A stretch of DNA of 7,476 nt from Lentisphaeria bacterium UBA1829 (GTDB lineage: Bacteria; Verrucomicrobiota; Lentisphaeria; Victivallales; UBA1829): positions 1 to 7,476 of the forward strand of contig DDJH01000027.1 in assembly GCA_002338895.1 (NCBI GenBank), given 5' to 3'. A program made the translations under genes and the position numbers. Below, piece by piece: positions 5,081 through 7,476 of the stretch (within the stretch, counting starts at the first letter, position 1; each line of letters starts with the position of its first letter). The notes below the pieces were generated by a model. The model was not told where the DNA came from. It saw only the letters and a program-made list of their open reading frames with translations, and did not search any database.

Positions 5081-7476
5081 CGTTTCAGTCAAAATTTACC
5101 ACAGATATTTCCCAGCATCAGCGAACGATGCGGGCATTCCGCGATCAGACCTGCGCCGCAGTGCAGCAGGCCAGAACGGAACTTATTTCGCTCGGCGCCG
5201 TTTCGTTCGGAGGACTCGGGCTGAAGGATGCGATCGTTCAGACAATCCGGCTCGGCAAAGAGATGGAAATGACCCGCATCGCATTCAATACGATGCTCGG
5301 CTCGGCGGAAAAAGGGGCTCAGACGATTGCCGTTCTTCAGAAATATGCGGATTTAACACCGTTCAACAATGACGAGGTGATCAAATCCGGGCGGATGCTG
5401 CTGAACGCCGGAGTGGCGACCGATCAGCTCACAAAAAAACTGACGATGATCGGGGACGTCGCTTCCGGGGTCAATCAGCCGCTTGTGGATATGGTGATGA
5501 TCTACACAAAAGCGGCGAATCAGGGAAAGATTCAGGCGGAAGAGCTTCAGCAGCTCGGCGAACGCGGAGTTCCGATCCTGCAGCAGTTCTCAAAAATGCT
5601 CGGTCTTTCCGCTTCGGAGATCATGGAGCTCGGATCGAAAGGGAAGTTGACGTTCGATCTTCTCGATGAGGCTTTCAAGCAGATGACCTCGGAAGGCGGA
5701 CAGTATTTCAATCTGATGGAGAAGCAGTCCCGGTCTCTGGGCGGGAAATGGTCGAATCTGGAGGCTGAGTTCGCAAAATTTGCGACAAGCATCGGCGAAG
5801 AGTCGATTCCCGGTTTGACCAAAGCGCTGGATGAATTCCTCGCAAAAATAAACGAGATGAGGGAATCCGGGGAGCTGGATGCGCTGGCTTCCGAAGGTGC
5901 CGAAATGATCAGTTATGCGGCGACCGTGCTGAAAAATTTTGTGCAGTTCCTCGTGGATAATCGGGAAATACTCTCCTCTTTCGGGATGAAAGCTGCAAAA
6001 GTCTATCTGGTGGTCAAGATACTCAGACTGGTAACGGCTGTCGGTCGCGGCATTGTCGGTTATGTTCAGACCGCCGCTGCGGCCGTTGACTCCGCGACTC
6101 TCGCCTCTCAGCGGGCGGTCGAGGCGGCGGAGGCGAAAAAACGCGCGGAAATCCTTGCGACCGAAAAACTGAGAGAGGCACTCGCCGCGCGGCAGAAGAT
6201 GCGGGATGCGAATGGAGCACTTTCAATGGGGAAGGACGCCGGAGCAAATCCGGAGAAAATAAAGCAGCTGTCCCAAGCTGCAGAGGCCACCACCATTCGT
6301 TATCGTGAATTACGGAAAAACGCTCTGGAAGCGTATAACGCAATTCCGGATACTCCGCCGAAGGGGCTAACGGCAATGCGTCAGGAAATCGCGAATGTCG
6401 GAAAAAGCGCCGTCAAATTTGGGAAAGGCATGGGATCCGCTCTCGTTCACCCTCTGGCGGCAGCCAAAATGGCGGTGCAGAATTTCGCAACTGCGGCAGG
6501 AGTCGCCTTTGCCGGATATGAACTCGGGAAATACCTGGGAAAACTCCTGAATCTGGAGGACGTTTTCACCCGGATGATCCTGAAGTCGCAGGGCATGTCG
6601 GATGCACGGATTGACGGAGCCATGAAGGAGGACAAACCGGAACCGGTGGTCAAGAATAATGACCTTGTCAAGGGGGCGAAACGATACAAGGAGATTCAGA
6701 ATGAGCTCAAGAAACTCAATGAGCAATTTCTTATCCTTGACAAGGCCGGAAAAACCTCAGAACGCGATGTGGTTCAGAATAAGATTATCGAACTGGATGC
6801 GGAGGCAACGCGCCTTGATGAGGCTGCAAGGAATTATGCTCAGGCCAGTGAGGCTGCTGTAAAACGAATCCCGGAAGAACAAAAAAAGCTCAAAGAGGCA
6901 ATTCGAAACCAGCAGCAGGTATCGAAAATTCCGCAACCCATTCCGACCGGTCAACATGATTATACCTATTCCGAACGACTTGGTGAGTGGAAAAAACAGC
7001 AGAATGAGGCAGAACTGGCGGTTCAGAATCAACGAAAAGTTCTGATGGACCTCATCGCAACGCGGACGCAATACCAGAAAACGCTCAGCGCGTATAGGAA
7101 GTGGGAGAAGCAGGAGGCGGAAAAAAAAGCCGCGGAAACCGCGGAACAGGTCAAAAAGGAATCTGCGGCCCAGAAGCTCCGCACCGAGCTGGAAAAGGAA
7201 AAAAAAGAAAAAGAGCTTGCCGACAAGAAAAAATTTGCGGAAAAGGAAGCCGAGGTAAATCGGATTATCTCCAAAACCAGAGCGGAGGTCGATGAATCCA
7301 CCCGCAAACTCGGCGTCGAAAAGCAACGAGACGCCATGGAGGAAAAAATCGCCGGTTGGCGAAAGGAGATTGAAGGTTATCAGAAAGACATTGCAAAAAC
7401 GGAAGCTATGCTTCAAAAATTGGGATTCTCTGTAGAAGACGATATTCTGAAGACTCCGGACCAGATCGCTCAGGAG
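5074..7476 (+). CDS. Tail tape measure protein, 3' end beyond the window
   Basis: The frame is open for 801 codons to the right edge, without a stop. The protein sets tail length and is ejected with DNA. Residues about 50-260 match the tape measure N-terminal domain: GKEMEMTRIAFNTMLGSAEKG, KYADLTPFNNDEV (90-102, with TPF), LTKKLTMIGDVASG, then QAEELQQLGERGVPIL (155-170), LTFDLLDEAFKQMTSEGG and SRSLGGKWSNLEAEF. Residues about 300-335 and 465-490 hold hydrophobic helices. Residues about 340-395, 530-620 and 660-790 are Lys/Glu/Ala-rich and likely coiled coil. The start is the first ATG after the TAA stops at 5050 and 5056, but it has no Shine-Dalgarno site; ATG 5128 is an unsupported alternative. 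Confidence 0.9.
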   Translation, partial: MQTFQSKFTTDISQHQRTMRAFRDQTCAAVQQARTELISLGAVSFGGLGLKDAIVQTIRLGKEMEMTRIAFNTMLGSAEKGAQTIAVLQKYADLTPFNNDEVIKSGRMLLNAGVATDQLTKKLTMIGDVASGVNQPLVDMVMIYTKAANQGKIQAEELQQLGERGVPILQQFSKMLGLSASEIMELGSKGKLTFDLLDEAFKQMTSEGGQYFNLMEKQSRSLGGKWSNLEAEFAKFATSIGEESIPGLTKALDEFLAKINEMRESGELDALASEGAEMISYAATVLKNFVQFLVDNREILSSFGMKAAKVYLVVKILRLVTAVGRGIVGYVQTAAAAVDSATLASQRAVEAAEAKKRAEILATEKLREALAARQKMRDANGALSMGKDAGANPEKIKQLSQAAEATTIRYRELRKNALEAYNAIPDTPPKGLTAMRQEIANVGKSAVKFGKGMGSALVHPLAAAKMAVQNFATAAGVAFAGYELGKYLGKLLNLEDVFTRMILKSQGMSDARIDGAMKEDKPEPVVKNNDLVKGAKRYKEIQNELKKLNEQFLILDKAGKTSERDVVQNKIIELDAEATRLDEAARNYAQASEAAVKRIPEEQKKLKEAIRNQQQVSKIPQPIPTGQHDYTYSERLGEWKKQQNEAELAVQNQRKVLMDLIATRTQYQKTLSAYRKWEKQEAEKKAAETAEQVKKESAAQKLRTELEKEKKEKELADKKKFAEKEAEVNRIISKTRAEVDESTRKLGVEKQRDAMEEKIAGWRKEIEGYQKDIAKTEAMLQKLGFSVEDDILKTPDQIAQE

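Noticed and set aside
6757..7416. A Phe/Leu-rich minus-strand frame that looks like a membrane protein
   Set aside because: It is the complement of the Lys/Glu-rich coiled coil of the tape measure protein. AAA/GAA codons read as TTT/TTC on the other strand, giving false hydrophobic runs.

Overview
This window is part of the virion-structure operon of a tailed bacteriophage, either a prophage or a free phage genome. The head genes resemble those of transposable phage Mu. Every structural gene lies on the + strand, tightly packed and mostly with clear Shine-Dalgarno sites. The DNA is GC-rich, and codon use favours GGA, GAA, CCG and CGG/CGC. The host is therefore a GC-rich bacterium that uses ordinary Shine-Dalgarno initiation. 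A gut Lentisphaerota or similar host would fit the style, but that is a guess. No host gene is present to confirm it.

Layout: (1) 1-87, a short non-coding or broken stretch. (2) 88-873, a Mu gpI-like prohead protease whose N-terminus looks truncated, with a scaffold protein nested in frame from a strong internal start at 421. (3) 882-1298, a probable capsid decoration protein. (4) 1320-2243, the Mu gpT-like major capsid protein. (5) 2252-2671, a Mu gp36-like (DUF1320) head-tail connector protein. (6) 2689-3282, a gpG-like virion morphogenesis protein. (7) 3261-3722, a probable tail terminator, with a TTG start overlapping the previous gene. (8) 3758-4135, a small probable tail tube protein. 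(9) 4151-4687, a tail assembly chaperone (G-type) that a -1 frameshift at a run of nine A residues appears to extend to 4908 (GT-type). (10) 4889-5029 on the minus strand, a tiny membrane protein gene with its own strong Shine-Dalgarno site and a candidate promoter. (11) 5074 to the right edge, the tape measure protein, which is cut off by the window end.

How the parts work together: the scaffold and protease shape and mature the prohead built from the gpT-like capsid protein, and the decoration protein would stabilise the shell. The gp36-like and gpG-like proteins complete the head-tail junction, and the terminator caps the tail. The G and GT chaperones coat the tape measure while tube subunits polymerise around it. 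No contractile sheath gene sits between terminator and tube, so the tail is probably long and non-contractile. That gives a Mu-like head on a siphovirus-type tail, as in the D3112/B3 group.

The points most worth a second look are the antisense small membrane gene wedged between chaperone and tape measure, the frameshift signal, the nested scaffold start, and the disrupted 5' end of the protease. No RNA genes, CRISPR arrays, insertion sequences or rho-independent terminators were seen.
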